From Treponema zioleckii (GTDB lineage: Bacteria; Spirochaetota; Spirochaetia; Treponematales; Treponemataceae), in assembly GCF_014737315.1 (NCBI RefSeq), contig NZ_JPUF01000004.1, positions 1 through 64,000 of the forward strand: DNA of 64,000 bases, in the 5' to 3' direction. Position numbers and translations under genes: made by a program. A model generated the notes under the pieces. It searched no databases, was not told where the DNA came from, and saw only the letters and a list, made by a program, of their open reading frames with translations. This document shows positions 41,130 to 50,616 of the stretch, one piece after another. How positions within the stretch are numbered: position 1 is the stretch's first letter; each line of letters opens with the position of its first letter.

Positions 41130-43211
41130 TTATCGGGGAGAAAAACCCGGAACTATCGGCGGAGTGAACTTTTTTCTCATATTTGAGAGAAAATCCACTG
41201 CGGTGCTCGCGTCAACTTCTTTTGACGGTTCGTGATATTCGACCAGATTCTTTGGGATTTCATCCAAAAAACGGCTCGGCTCGCTTTCTACGTTTGACTG
41301 CAAGTGTCTTCGCGTTCTGCATGATGAAATTAGGAGCTTGTCGCGCGCACGGGTTATGGCGACGTAAAAAAGTCGCCTCTCTTCTTCTACTGCGGCATCC
41401 CCGCCTTCGTCAACTGCGCGCCCGTGCGGGATAAGGCCTTCTTCGGCACCCGCGATGAACACGACCGGAAATTCGAGACCTTTTGACGCGTGGATTGTCA
41501 TTAGGTTCACTTTGCCCTTGTCGTTTTCGTCGTCCATGTCGTCGCGGCTAAGGAGCGTGATGCGGTTCAGGTATGCAAAAAGTCCTGGGTCGGAGTTGTC
41601 GGGATTTGTTTCCCACGTTTCCATTGAATTTATGAGGGAGTCGATGTTCAGAAGCTTGAATCTTGCGGCTTTTTCGGATTTTGGATTTTCTGAAATCAGG
41701 TAGTCCGGGTAGCGGATTTCTTCCACCATTGTTCGCACTTTTTTGGCGAGGCCCCTTCCGCTCAGCATGGATTTGTTGTTTTCGATGAGAGTGATGAATT
41801 CTCGGAGCGTGTCTTTTGTGCTGTCCGAAAAATCGTCCTGTTCCTTTACGACCAAGTTTGAAAGCGTAAAAAGTTCATCTTCCTGTTCGTCCGGAATTTC
41901 GATGAGTGACTGCATTGCGTCCCAAAGCGAGCAGGAATTTGCCCTTGCGAGGATGTTTAGCTTTTCGATTGTGGTGCGACCGATTCCTCGGCGTGGCGTG
42001 TTGATTATGCGCAGGAGGTTTACGTCATCGTCGTGGTTTGCGATTACGCGGAGGTAGGAGATTATGTCTTTGATTTCTTTTCGCTGGAAGAATGATGTTC
42101 CGCCGCTCATCGTGTACGGAATGTTTTCTTCGAGAAAGGCTTCTTCGATTGCCCGTGACTGGGTGTTTGCTCGCATGAGAACGCAGAAATCGTCGTATTT
42201 TCGTCTGTCCGTAACGCAGATTGACTGAATCGATTCGACGATAAAATCTGCTTCGGCAGCTTCGTTTTCCGGCATGTAGATTTCGATTGGCTTTCCTTCT
42301 CCGTTGCCGCTCCAGAGTTCCTTGTCCTTGCGGTTCGTGTTGTTTTTGATGACTCCGTTTGCCGCCGCAAGAATTGTTCCGGTTGAGCGGTAGTTTTGCT
42401 CAAGACGGATTTCTTTTACGTTCTTAAAGTCTTTTTCAAAATTGATGATGTTTTCGTAGTCTGCTCCACGCCACGAGTAGATTGACTGGTCATCGTCGCC
42501 AACGACAGCGATGTTGTCTTCCGCCAGAAGGCGCATGAATTCGTATTGCTGGTGGCTCGTGTCCTGAAATTCATCGACCATTATATATTTGTAGCGGTCA
42601 CGGTATTTTTTTAGGATTTCCGGGTGTTCCTTAAAAAGTTTTATTGGCAGCGTGATTAGGTCGTCGAAGTCCACGGCGTTGTAGAGTTTCAAGCCTTCCT
42701 GGTAGCCTTCGTAAAGCTGCTTGTACATGCTATTCTCGGCATTCCAGGTTTTGCGTCCTGTTTTTATGTCGCTTATAAGAATTCCGATTTTGTACATGTC
42801 CATTGATTCCGGGGAGTAGTGAAGTTCACGTCCGGTTTCTTTGATGAGCGCGTTGCGGTCGGTTTCGTCGTAAATCGAGAAGTTTTCGCGCCAGCCGAGC
42901 TGAGTTATGTCCTGACGGAGGATTTTTACTCCGAATGCGTGGAATGTTGATACCGTGAGGTTCTGTAATTTTTTGCCTGTAAGTTCTTTTATTCGCTCTT
43001 CCATTTCGCGAGCGGCTTTGTTCGTGAATGTGAGCGCAAGAATCGCGCTTTGCGGCACGCCCGCGTCGAGCATGTGGGCAATTCTGAATGTGATTACGCG
43101 GGTTTTTCCGCTTCCTGCGCCCGCAATAATCAAAATGGCGCCGTTGATTGTCATTACGGCTTCATATTGTTCCGGGTTCAGTTCGTTTTTCAAATCTGAT
43201 AAATCTGTCAT
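41130..43211 (-). CDS. UvrD/PcrA-type DNA helicase
   Basis: This 693-aa superfamily 1A 3'-5' helicase has motif I AGAGSGKTRVI, motif II DEFQDTSHQQYE, motif III GDDDQSIYSWRGA, motif IV RLEQNYRST, motif V/VI TIHASKGLEFPVVFI and VAITRARDKL. It acts in repair or replication restart. It is a single gene facing the hexokinase gene divergently. The C-terminal tail is short compared with E. coli UvrD. There is no Shine-Dalgarno at the ATG; a TATAAA lies 9 nt upstream. Confidence 0.95.
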   Translation of the reverse strand: MTDLSDLKNELNPEQYEAVMTINGAILIIAGAGSGKTRVITFRIAHMLDAGVPQSAILALTFTNKAAREMEERIKELTGKKLQNLTVSTFHAFGVKILRQDITQLGWRENFSIYDETDRNALIKETGRELHYSPESMDMYKIGILISDIKTGRKTWNAENSMYKQLYEGYQEGLKLYNAVDFDDLITLPIKLFKEHPEILKKYRDRYKYIMVDEFQDTSHQQYEFMRLLAEDNIAVVGDDDQSIYSWRGADYENIINFEKDFKNVKEIRLEQNYRSTGTILAAANGVIKNNTNRKDKELWSGNGEGKPIEIYMPENEAAEADFIVESIQSICVTDRRKYDDFCVLMRANTQSRAIEEAFLEENIPYTMSGGTSFFQRKEIKDIISYLRVIANHDDDVNLLRIINTPRRGIGRTTIEKLNILARANSCSLWDAMQSLIEIPDEQEDELFTLSNLVVKEQDDFSDSTKDTLREFITLIENNKSMLSGRGLAKKVRTMVEEIRYPDYLISENPKSEKAARFKLLNIDSLINSMETWETNPDNSDPGLFAYLNRITLLSRDDMDDENDKGKVNLMTIHASKGLEFPVVFIAGAEEGLIPHGRAVDEGGDAAVEEERRLFYVAITRARDKLLISSCRTRRHLQSNVESEPSRFLDEIPKNLVEYHEPSKEVDASTAVDFLSNMRKKFTPPIVPGFSPR

Positions 43212-43374
43212 GCAATGCAGTTTATAGAATAAAGCGTAGTTTTCCTAGTATAGCAAATTTATTTGCCAGTGATAAAAATTGTCTGCCCGTGGTAAAAAAA
43301 GGAAACTCTGCAGGTTCACTCGTAACCTTCAAATCCACCTGTGCTCTGGTGGTGCGCTTAATTAAAAAAGGTAC

Positions 43375-43403
43375 TTGTGTTTTGTGTGATTCCGACGTAT
43401 TTT
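43375..43403 (+). promoter_or_regulatory. Candidate hexokinase promoter
   Basis: TTGTGT (43375-43380) and TATTTT (43398-43403) are 17 nt apart, about 30 nt before the hexokinase ATG. Confidence 0.4.
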
Positions 43404-43432
43404 TAAACATATACTACATGAGGAGAAATAAT

Positions 43433-44719
43433 ATGTTACCAGTCGTTTCTGCGTTTCTTACGGTTCACAATTTTCCAGTTGAGATGAGCATTGCGAACGC
43501 AGTTAATTCAATTCTTTATGATATGAGGCTTGGTCTTAAAGACAGCGGAAAAAAATCAAGCGAAGCTATGTGCCGTACATGGGTTCTTCCACCAAAAGAG
43601 TTGCCTAAAAATCAGAGCGTACTTGTTATGGATGCAGGTGGAACAAACTTCCGTTCATGTCTCGTTAATTTTGATGCAGAAGGAAAAGTTTCTGTTTCTG
43701 ATTTTAAGAAGACTAAAATGCCAGGAATTGAACGAGAACTTTCAAAAGAAGAATTTTTTAATCAGATTGCTGACAATATTGATTATTTAAAGAACAAGGC
43801 TGACCGAATCGGATTCTGTTTTAGCTACGTTATGGAAATTACCAAGGACGGAGACGGAATTCCTAAAGCTTTTGCAAAGGAAGTTAAGGCTAAGGAAGTT
43901 GTTGGAGTTCCTGTTGGAAAGAGTCTTGTGGAAGTTCTTGAAAAGCGTGGCTGGAACAAGATTAAGCGCGTTACTCTCCTGAACGACACTGCTGCGGCTC
44001 TTCTTGCTGGGGCTGCAATCAGCGGAAGTGGAGTTAAGTATTCAAGCTACATCGGTTTTATTCTCGGAACGGGAATGAACGCCGCTTACATTCAGCCGAA
44101 AGATTCTTTTGTTGATTCTGATTTTAATGAGCAGATTATCGTTTGTGAGTCTGGAATGTGCGACAAAGTTGTTCATTCTGATTTTGACATTGCATTGGAC
44201 AAAAAAACGGCTTTGCCTGGCGACCATTTGCTTGAAAAGGGCTGTTCAGGACTTTATCTCGGCAAGCTCGGTTTTGAGATGTTAAATTTTGCTGCTGACA
44301 ACGGACTTTTCTCTGAGGAAACTGCAAGCAAAATCCGGGAGATAAAAGAGCTTACTTTAATCGAAATGGATTCATTCCTTTATAATCCTTACAAGCCAGG
44401 TCTGATTTCTGATTTGACTTCTGATGAGAATGAAAAGCAGATTATTTATGAGCTTTTTGACGTTGCCGTTGACCGCTGCGCTCGTAATGCCGCTTCAATA
44501 ATTTCTGCCTGCGCGATTCAGAGTGATGCAGGAAAGAATCCTTTGCACCCGATTTCGGTTTTGTGCAACGGAACGACTTTCTACAAAACTCACAAACTCC
44601 GTGCGCGGGTTGAAAAATATCTTGAATCTTATCTTTTTGATGAGAAAGGCATTAGCTACGAAATTGTTTCTGCTGATGATGATATTACGATTGGAACTGC
44701 CGTTGCCGGCTTGATTTAA
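43433..44719 (+). CDS. Hexokinase, eukaryote-type fold
   Basis: The 428-aa enzyme phosphorylates glucose and related hexoses with ATP. It shows the ASKHA phosphate-1 loop VMDAGGTNFRSC, GFCFSYVMEIT, VTLLNDTAAALLAGAA with the catalytic Asp, and LGTGMNAAYI, as in the hexokinase family known from treponemes, rather than ROK glucokinase. ATG 43433 has GAGGAG upstream; the longer frame from 43148 crosses the divergent helicase start and is not coding. A strong terminator follows the stop. Confidence 0.92.
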   Translation: MLPVVSAFLTVHNFPVEMSIANAVNSILYDMRLGLKDSGKKSSEAMCRTWVLPPKELPKNQSVLVMDAGGTNFRSCLVNFDAEGKVSVSDFKKTKMPGIERELSKEEFFNQIADNIDYLKNKADRIGFCFSYVMEITKDGDGIPKAFAKEVKAKEVVGVPVGKSLVEVLEKRGWNKIKRVTLLNDTAAALLAGAAISGSGVKYSSYIGFILGTGMNAAYIQPKDSFVDSDFNEQIIVCESGMCDKVVHSDFDIALDKKTALPGDHLLEKGCSGLYLGKLGFEMLNFAADNGLFSEETASKIREIKELTLIEMDSFLYNPYKPGLISDLTSDENEKQIIYELFDVAVDRCARNAASIISACAIQSDAGKNPLHPISVLCNGTTFYKTHKLRARVEKYLESYLFDEKGISYEIVSADDDITIGTAVAGLI

Positions 44720-44735
44720 TATTCAATCTTTTTTC

Positions 44736-44769
44736 CGTCGGGGAACTTTGATTCCCCGGCGTTTTTTTT
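44736..44769 (+). terminator. Terminator after hexokinase
   Basis: CGTCGGGGAA (44736-44745) pairs with TCCCCGGCG across a short loop, then eight T residues. It touches the end of the convergent HD-GYP gene. Confidence 0.85.
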
Positions 44770-46039
44770 ATCCGTTGTTTTCTGAATAATATCGCTCCAA
44801 ATCTTTTAGGCACGCGATAAAAATTTCTTTTAAATCCGGGTCAAACTGTTTTCCCATGCCGTCAATCATAATCTGGTACGCTTTTTCAAAACTCATAGGT
44901 TCTTTGTAGCATCTTTTGCTTACAAGTGCGTCGTAAACGTCTGCAACGGACATGATTCTTGCCTCAATCGGAATTCCTTCGCCGATTTTTCCTCCGGCCG
45001 TGCCTTCCGGGTAGCCGAGTCCGTCCCACCGTTCATGGTGATAGCGGGCAATGTTGAATGCTGTGTTCACGAAAACTTCTTCTTCCACGTCCCGCAGTAC
45101 GAGATTGACGATTTCGCCGCTGTGCTCCGCGTGGGTTTTCATCGTCTTGTATTCGTCGTTGGTGAGTTTTCCGGGCTTGCATAAAATTTTGGTGTCAATA
45201 AAAATCTTTCCCAAGTCGTGCATTGGAGCCGCCCGGATTATATCCTCTCCTTTTTTTGCAGAGATTTTTGCGAATTTTGGGTTTCCGTTTCCTGCGCGGT
45301 TCCGGCGGATTATTTCATCCACGAGGATTTTCATAACTTCGCTGGTGCGTTTTACGTGACCGCCGGTGTTTCCGTCCCGTGAGCCAATCATATCGCCGAG
45401 ACTTGAAACAATTCTTTGCTGAATTTCTTTTATGTGGACTGTCTGTTCAGCAACTTCGTCGCTCAGTTCTGTCGTGAACCGTTCAAGCATCATTTTGTAT
45501 TCTTCATGCTCGCGTACTTCTGAATCAACGTCCTGTGCTCCGCAAATTACTTCTGCAGGCTCGTTCCTGTGATTCCTTTTGCAGACGATAAGACATGCTC
45601 GATACCATCTTCCGCTATTTTGACCGTGCAAATCGCGTGATTTAAAATCCGCGCTAAAATTGTCAGTGTCTTTCAGTCTTTCTTTAAGCGTGTCGAGATT
45701 AAAAAAATCTCTTACTTCGCGCATGTTCTCTGGAATAAAAAATGCTTCCGGGATTTCTGAAAGAGCCTTTCGGATGCTTGTGTGTTTGAGAAAATATTCA
45801 TGGAGAAGGTCGGTCGTGCGAATTTCCTGAAAACTGTCATTTTCAAGATTGGCTTTGTAAAGAATCGTGTAGATTCCTGAGACCGCCTTGATTACGCTGT
45901 TCGATTCTCGCTTTAAGTTTGAGAATGTTAAGACGAACGTGATTCTGATAATCAGAAGCATGAGCCAGACGATGAACGATGCGAGGATGACTTTTGGCTT
46001 TGTTCCCTGAAAATATCCTCGCGTCAGTTTGTAGTACAT
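44768..46039 (-). CDS. HD-GYP c-di-GMP phosphodiesterase, C-terminal part of a split gene
   Basis: The frame encodes 423 aa: one membrane helix (about residues 18-40), a sensor-like region of about 150 residues, a coiled coil and an HD-GYP domain with HDLGKI, ARYHHERWDGLGYPEG and ADVYDALVS, the metal and GYP motifs intact. It would hydrolyse cyclic di-GMP, linking to motility control. The ATG at 46039 lies within coding sequence of a longer gene: one base fewer in the A7 run 46078-46084 joins it in frame to the next entry (IFYHKKGLELGFDCTMYYKL). Confidence 0.88.
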   Translation of the reverse strand: MYYKLTRGYFQGTKPKVILASFIVWLMLLIIRITFVLTFSNLKRESNSVIKAVSGIYTILYKANLENDSFQEIRTTDLLHEYFLKHTSIRKALSEIPEAFFIPENMREVRDFFNLDTLKERLKDTDNFSADFKSRDLHGQNSGRWYRACLIVCKRNHRNEPAEVICGAQDVDSEVREHEEYKMMLERFTTELSDEVAEQTVHIKEIQQRIVSSLGDMIGSRDGNTGGHVKRTSEVMKILVDEIIRRNRAGNGNPKFAKISAKKGEDIIRAAPMHDLGKIFIDTKILCKPGKLTNDEYKTMKTHAEHSGEIVNLVLRDVEEEVFVNTAFNIARYHHERWDGLGYPEGTAGGKIGEGIPIEARIMSVADVYDALVSKRCYKEPMSFEKAYQIMIDGMGKQFDPDLKEIFIACLKDLERYYSENNG

Positions 46040-46046
46040 CGTGCAG

Positions 46047-46667
46047 TCAAAGCCGAGTTCCAGCCCTTTTTTGTGATAAAAAAATGAATCCGATTATCGT
46101 TCTTCCGGCTTCTTCGTCAAATGCCTTTATTGGAAATTCTCCAGAGATTTCGGACGGATTGTAAATTATATAGTCACCTGGCGTTAATGGAATGTAAAGG
46201 TCTTCCGCCACGTAAAAATGTTCGAGCTTAATCGCTCCGTCATTATAATTTCGTAAATCCAGTTCCTGAACGATTTCTTTTCCTTTTTGTTTTGACTTTT
46301 GGTGAATTTCGACAGTTCCGCACCAAGAATTGTTTATGTAACATTCTTTTCGAATGTTGATTCGGAGTTTCCATTCCGTGATTGGAGCGTCGCTAAAATT
46401 TTTTACCGCGCAATCATAAGTGGAGCCTGTAAAAGTGATGATTCCGTCCCTGAATTCTATATCCCGCTTGTCCCATGAATCTGCAATGCCTGCCCTTGGA
46501 TAGAGCGAAACCGTACATTCTGTGTTTTCTCGTTCAGAAACGACCCGATTTTTTTCGTTAAATTTGCGTGTTTCAAAAATATGGACAGAAAAATTCACAA
46601 TTCCGATAATCAGAAAAATACCAAAAATGGCAAAAATTATTAAATTGTATTTTTTATCTTTTTCCAT
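46047..46667 (-). CDS. Periplasmic sensor part of the split HD-GYP gene
   Basis: This 206-aa frame has an N-terminal membrane helix (about residues 9-27) and a beta-rich periplasmic domain with Trp/Cys-containing strands (FSDAPITEWKLRI, YINNSWCGTVEIHQ), reminiscent of carbohydrate-binding CBM2-like sandwich domains. Its last residues (FLSQKRAGTRL) are out of frame noise; removing one base of the T7 run gives FIFYHKKGLELGFDC, continuing into the HD-GYP part. So 44768-46667 is probably a single gene of about 632 codons with two membrane helices flanking the sensor. Confidence 0.7.
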   Translation of the reverse strand: MEKDKKYNLIIFAIFGIFLIIGIVNFSVHIFETRKFNEKNRVVSERENTECTVSLYPRAGIADSWDKRDIEFRDGIITFTGSTYDCAVKNFSDAPITEWKLRINIRKECYINNSWCGTVEIHQKSKQKGKEIVQELDLRNYNDGAIKLEHFYVAEDLYIPLTPGDYIIYNPSEISGEFPIKAFDEEAGRTIIGFIFLSQKRAGTRL

Positions 46668-46826
46668 AAAGTTTTCTCCAAAAGTTGCCTAAATATTTTA
46701 CTACAGAAAATAAAAAATTTAAAAGTATTTTAGGAAAATGAATCGAAAACTTACGAATTAATTCATGATTCCTAATTTCCTCCGTCTCTGTACTATTTAA
46801 ACTATTGTTATTATAATTTTTAGCCT

Positions 46827-49778
46827 ATGAAAAAGTTTTTCCTTTGTATGATTCTTGCTGGACTTGCTGCTTTTAGTGTTTTTTGTAAATCAAAATTTTC
46901 TGTTATAAAAACTGAGTATTTCGACGTAATTTATCCTCCTGAATGTGAGATTTCTGCAAAAAAAATTGCCAGCGTGTGCGACGGTTATTATCTTGAAATT
47001 ACTTCGCTTCTTTCTGAGGAACCTTATCAGCGCTTTCCTGTAACGCTTATAAAAGACGTTGAGCAGTTTAACGCGCATTTTAATCCGCTTTCTTACAACC
47101 ACATCGTTATGTACGACACTTTTACCCCGGAAGGCTTGGACGTATTCGGAAAAACGATTGAGTCTGTCTTTTACCATGAGCTGACTCATGCCGTTACTCT
47201 AAACATAAAAAGTCGTAAAAACAGATTTTTATCGTGGTTTGCGGATGTTGTAAATCCTGCATATTTTTCGCTTACGATGTTCTGGCTCGAAGGCGCGACA
47301 GTTTCGTTTGAAAGCCGTAAAGGTGAGGGGCGACTCAATGACCCGTTTTTTATGCAAGATGCCTACGAATCTCTAAAAGAAGGCAAATTTCCTTCTTGGC
47401 GTGACGTTACTGGCGGTCGGGACACGTTCCCTGGTGGTTCCGACGCGTATCTTTTTGGCGGAATGTTTTCAAAATATCTTCAAGACAAATACGGAATGGA
47501 AAAGTTCGCCGAATTCTGGCATCTTGCAGGCACAGAATGTCCGCTTTCATTTGTTGCGGGGCTTTTTAAAAAAACGTACGGACTTCCACTGACGGATGCC
47601 TGGCTTGATTTTAAGGCAGCTCTCGAAGAAAAACTTTCAAAATCAACATCGGCTCCGCTTTTGGAAAAAACTCTTCTTTCGGATAAAAATGCAGTCGTAA
47701 GAACTTTTGACGTTCACACGAGTTTTAGGCTGGGGGATGAGACAAAAATAATCTGGTACGATTCAAAATCCGCTGCGATTTACATGAAGTCTGGCAAAAA
47801 GACAAAAAAACTGCTTTCGATTACCGGAGTTTCAAGCATAAAATTTTCAGATGACGGAGAATATATCGCAGTTTCTCGTTACGTTCTTCGGAACTCAACA
47901 AAAGCCGAAATCGGGATTTTTGACATCGCTAACTCAAAGTACCACAATTTGGGAATGAGCGCGAAGCGTGACGCCAGCGTTGTGCGCTCGTTAAACGGAT
48001 TTGACGTTTATGCTGTTGAAGTAAATTCAAACCCGATTCAGCTTTTGCATTTTAGGTATGACGAAAAATTCCACAGGCTCGAAGATGCCGAACCGATAAC
48101 GCTTGGCGCGGACGAAGTGCCTTATTCAGTCTTGTCGTTTACTTATGACGGAAAAATTCAGCACGCCGCAATCATAAAAACTGGTCTCAATTGGAAAATC
48201 CGGCTTTTTGATGATTCAAAAAAAATCGCGGAATATGATTTTGGAAAGAAAATCATTCACAATCTGCACATGAACTTTGCCGACGCTTATAAGATAATTT
48301 TTTCGTTTGCGTGGGCGGACATGGGGCCATTTCAGTCTGGCGAATCCGAAAATCAGATTTTTTCGAGAATCGGGCTTTTTTCTGTAAAAACTGATGATTT
48401 TAGTGCTGAGTTCCTGGCGCAGCAAATCGACTCGTTTGAGAATCTTGGCGGAATTACGGATGTTTGCTTTGATATGGAAAATTATTCGCCGATTTGTGTT
48501 TCTGCCGAATATGAATCGAATCCGCTTTGCACGGTAAAAATTGATTCTGCACTTATGCGCGCCTCAAAAGAATTTGGTCCCGTAACCTTTGAGGCTTCCG
48601 GGCCTTCACAGGAATTTGGCAATGCTTCGGCGGATTCTAAAGACTCTCTTTTAGCCCAAAAAGATTTTTCCGAAAAACCGTTCAACGTTCTTCCTTACTA
48701 CCTAAAAGGAATCAGAATCCCATTTGGCTTGGTTTCTCGCACGGATTTGTCTTTTGCAACACTTTCTACTGCATTGCTTGGGGCCTCGTACATCGGCACG
48801 GACACACTTGGTGACCATCTTGTAGGCCTTTCGGCTGGCTTTGACCCGTTTTCTAACTCTTTGGGCTTTTGGGGGCGTTTTTCGGGCGGAGGCTCGGCTT
48901 TTACAGGCGGAAGCAATTCTCTCTCGTATAATTTGGCTGGCAACGTGCTTTTTGACGGTTCTTCGTTCTTGCAGACGAGCGACAGTTTTTCGATGAGCTA
49001 TGTTTTGTGGCGGGGGCTTGTAAGTTCCGTTTCGCTCAGTTTGGAAGAATATTTCTTTTACGGCGAGGAAGACGAGGAATACGAAGTTGACAGCGACTCT
49101 GTTAAGGCTGGAATTATGAAAGGCTCAGAATACACGATGGGCGGAACTCATTCCAAAACCGATTTTGTGTTGAGTTTTTCTAATATTCATAAATCTTCTC
49201 CAAAAAACTTTCAGTACGCAGGATTTTCGTTCAGTCTGTTCTTGTCTTCTGAATACAAAAATGTGCACTATGATTTTTCTGATGACAAAAAAATCGAGTC
49301 CGAGAAAAACTACTTGAATGCGGGAGCGAGTTTGCTCGTGCGGATTCCGGGCATTTCTCAAATCGGGCTTTTTCCGCTTAGCTTAAAGGCAACGCTCTTT
49401 CCGTCATCAGATTACTTTGCCTCATTCTCTGCCGGCGTTGTGTTGTGGTCGTGGGAAATTCAAAAAGGCGTTCCTGCAGCATCAATATTTTTGAATCGAT
49501 TTACGCTTCAGGCATCTTACACTGGAAATTTTGACTACTATTCGAATGGAAAAAAAGACTTTTTTGCTGTAAAAAAGAGCTTGGACATTGCGAAAGATCT
49601 TTCAAAAGATGATTATTCCGATTCCCTTGCCCTCGGAGCCTTTTTTACGTTTGGCCCGAATGCGTCCGTTGCCACAGGTTCTTTAAGCTGGAATCTTGGC
49701 GGAAAAATCGAGTTCTGTCCAAATCCAAAAGATGATAAAAGATTGAAAGGTGGTTTGCTTTTTGGATTAAATTATTAG
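46827..49778 (+). CDS. Exported metallopeptidase-like protein with propeller and beta-barrel
   Basis: This 983-aa protein has a signal peptide (about residues 1-20), a gluzincin-type region with zinc motif FYHELTHAVTLN (about residues 115-126) and a downstream Glu in WLEGATVSFESR, then TolB/WD40-like beta-propeller sequence (about 280-580, with repeats like IKFSDDGEYIAVSRY), and a C-terminal region rich in alternating amphipathic strands ending GGLLFGLNY, as in outer-membrane barrels. A surface protease is plausible. TATAAT lies 9 nt before the ATG. It is transcribed toward the flagellar genes but separated by 107 bp. Confidence 0.78.
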   Translation: MKKFFLCMILAGLAAFSVFCKSKFSVIKTEYFDVIYPPECEISAKKIASVCDGYYLEITSLLSEEPYQRFPVTLIKDVEQFNAHFNPLSYNHIVMYDTFTPEGLDVFGKTIESVFYHELTHAVTLNIKSRKNRFLSWFADVVNPAYFSLTMFWLEGATVSFESRKGEGRLNDPFFMQDAYESLKEGKFPSWRDVTGGRDTFPGGSDAYLFGGMFSKYLQDKYGMEKFAEFWHLAGTECPLSFVAGLFKKTYGLPLTDAWLDFKAALEEKLSKSTSAPLLEKTLLSDKNAVVRTFDVHTSFRLGDETKIIWYDSKSAAIYMKSGKKTKKLLSITGVSSIKFSDDGEYIAVSRYVLRNSTKAEIGIFDIANSKYHNLGMSAKRDASVVRSLNGFDVYAVEVNSNPIQLLHFRYDEKFHRLEDAEPITLGADEVPYSVLSFTYDGKIQHAAIIKTGLNWKIRLFDDSKKIAEYDFGKKIIHNLHMNFADAYKIIFSFAWADMGPFQSGESENQIFSRIGLFSVKTDDFSAEFLAQQIDSFENLGGITDVCFDMENYSPICVSAEYESNPLCTVKIDSALMRASKEFGPVTFEASGPSQEFGNASADSKDSLLAQKDFSEKPFNVLPYYLKGIRIPFGLVSRTDLSFATLSTALLGASYIGTDTLGDHLVGLSAGFDPFSNSLGFWGRFSGGGSAFTGGSNSLSYNLAGNVLFDGSSFLQTSDSFSMSYVLWRGLVSSVSLSLEEYFFYGEEDEEYEVDSDSVKAGIMKGSEYTMGGTHSKTDFVLSFSNIHKSSPKNFQYAGFSFSLFLSSEYKNVHYDFSDDKKIESEKNYLNAGASLLVRIPGISQIGLFPLSLKATLFPSSDYFASFSAGVVLWSWEIQKGVPAASIFLNRFTLQASYTGNFDYYSNGKKDFFAVKKSLDIAKDLSKDDYSDSLALGAFFTFGPNASVATGSLSWNLGGKIEFCPNPKDDKRLKGGLLFGLNY

Positions 49779-49885
49779 TTTTTCTTAATTTAAGCTAACA
49801 TTTTTGGAAGATTCCACCGACAATAAAGGGTAATAGAAATTTTTCTTGAAATTTAATAAAATAGTTATTCATATAGGGGAATGTT

Positions 49886-50518
49886 ATGGCTAGAGGTAAA
49901 GGCGGACTTGGAAAGTCAATCGCATTGTTTATTCTTATATTGATTTTAATATTCGGCGGTCTTTTGTGGTTCGACTACCTTGGTGTAATAAAGGCTAAGA
50001 GGCTTTTTGCCCCTGTTTATAAACTTTTTGGTCTTGAACCTCAGACTTCTATAACAGCCACAAGTTCAAAACCTTATACTGCTGACCTTGAAGACGACAG
50101 GCTTGCAAAACGTCTTGAAGCACTTGACATTCGGACTGAAGAACTTGACAAGCGTGAGACTGACATTGCCACTGTTGAAGACCAGAACGAGGCGATTGCA
50201 AAAGAACTTGACGAGCGCAAAAAGTCACAGGATGAACGCGAGAAGACTTTTGAAAATCAGGTCAAACGCTATGACGACAGAGATAAGAATATAGAAAAGA
50301 TTTCGTCTTATTTGTCTAGTATGCCTCCAAAAACTGCGGTAGACCAGCTTGTTGCCATGGACGATCAGGACGTAATCGACATTCTTAGAAAGACTGACGA
50401 GATTGCCGAGGCGACACGAACCGTTTCAATGACTTCAACCTGGCTTATGTATATGCCGGCTGAGCGGGCTGCAATCATAAACCAAAAAATGTCTAACAAG
50501 CCTGCAAGCCTTGACTAA
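49886..50518 (+). CDS. flbB: FlbB, periplasmic flagellar collar protein
   Basis: FlbB is a spirochaete-specific protein that in Borrelia forms the base of the flagellar motor collar. The 210-aa protein has an N-terminal helix (about residues 11-29, SIALFILILILIFGGLLWF), a long charged coiled coil (about 65-140, KRLEALDIRTEELDKRETDI) and a C-terminal MgtE-N-like helical part (SSYLSSMPPKTAVDQLVAMDDQDVIDIL). AGGGGAATG lies before the ATG. A terminator follows, so fliK is a separate unit. Confidence 0.9.
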   Translation: MARGKGGLGKSIALFILILILIFGGLLWFDYLGVIKAKRLFAPVYKLFGLEPQTSITATSSKPYTADLEDDRLAKRLEALDIRTEELDKRETDIATVEDQNEAIAKELDERKKSQDEREKTFENQVKRYDDRDKNIEKISSYLSSMPPKTAVDQLVAMDDQDVIDILRKTDEIAEATRTVSMTSTWLMYMPAERAAIINQKMSNKPASLD

Positions 50519-50533
50519 AATGATTTTTTGACG

Positions 50534-50568
50534 ACTGAGATTTCTTAAAGATTTCTCAGTTTTTTTTT
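50534..50568 (+). terminator. Terminator after flbB
   Basis: ACTGAGA (50534-50540) pairs with TCTCAGT (50554-50560), with a small inner stem, followed by eight further T residues. Confidence 0.8.
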
Positions 50569-50616
50569 GCCTTTTAAAACTTCGCTCACTTCCTGCAGAA
50601 GTTGGGAATTTATCTC

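Noticed and set aside
43148-43432. 95-residue N-terminal extension of hexokinase
   Set aside because: It overlaps the divergent helicase start and a promoter; ATG 43433 has GAGGAG and conserved sequence.
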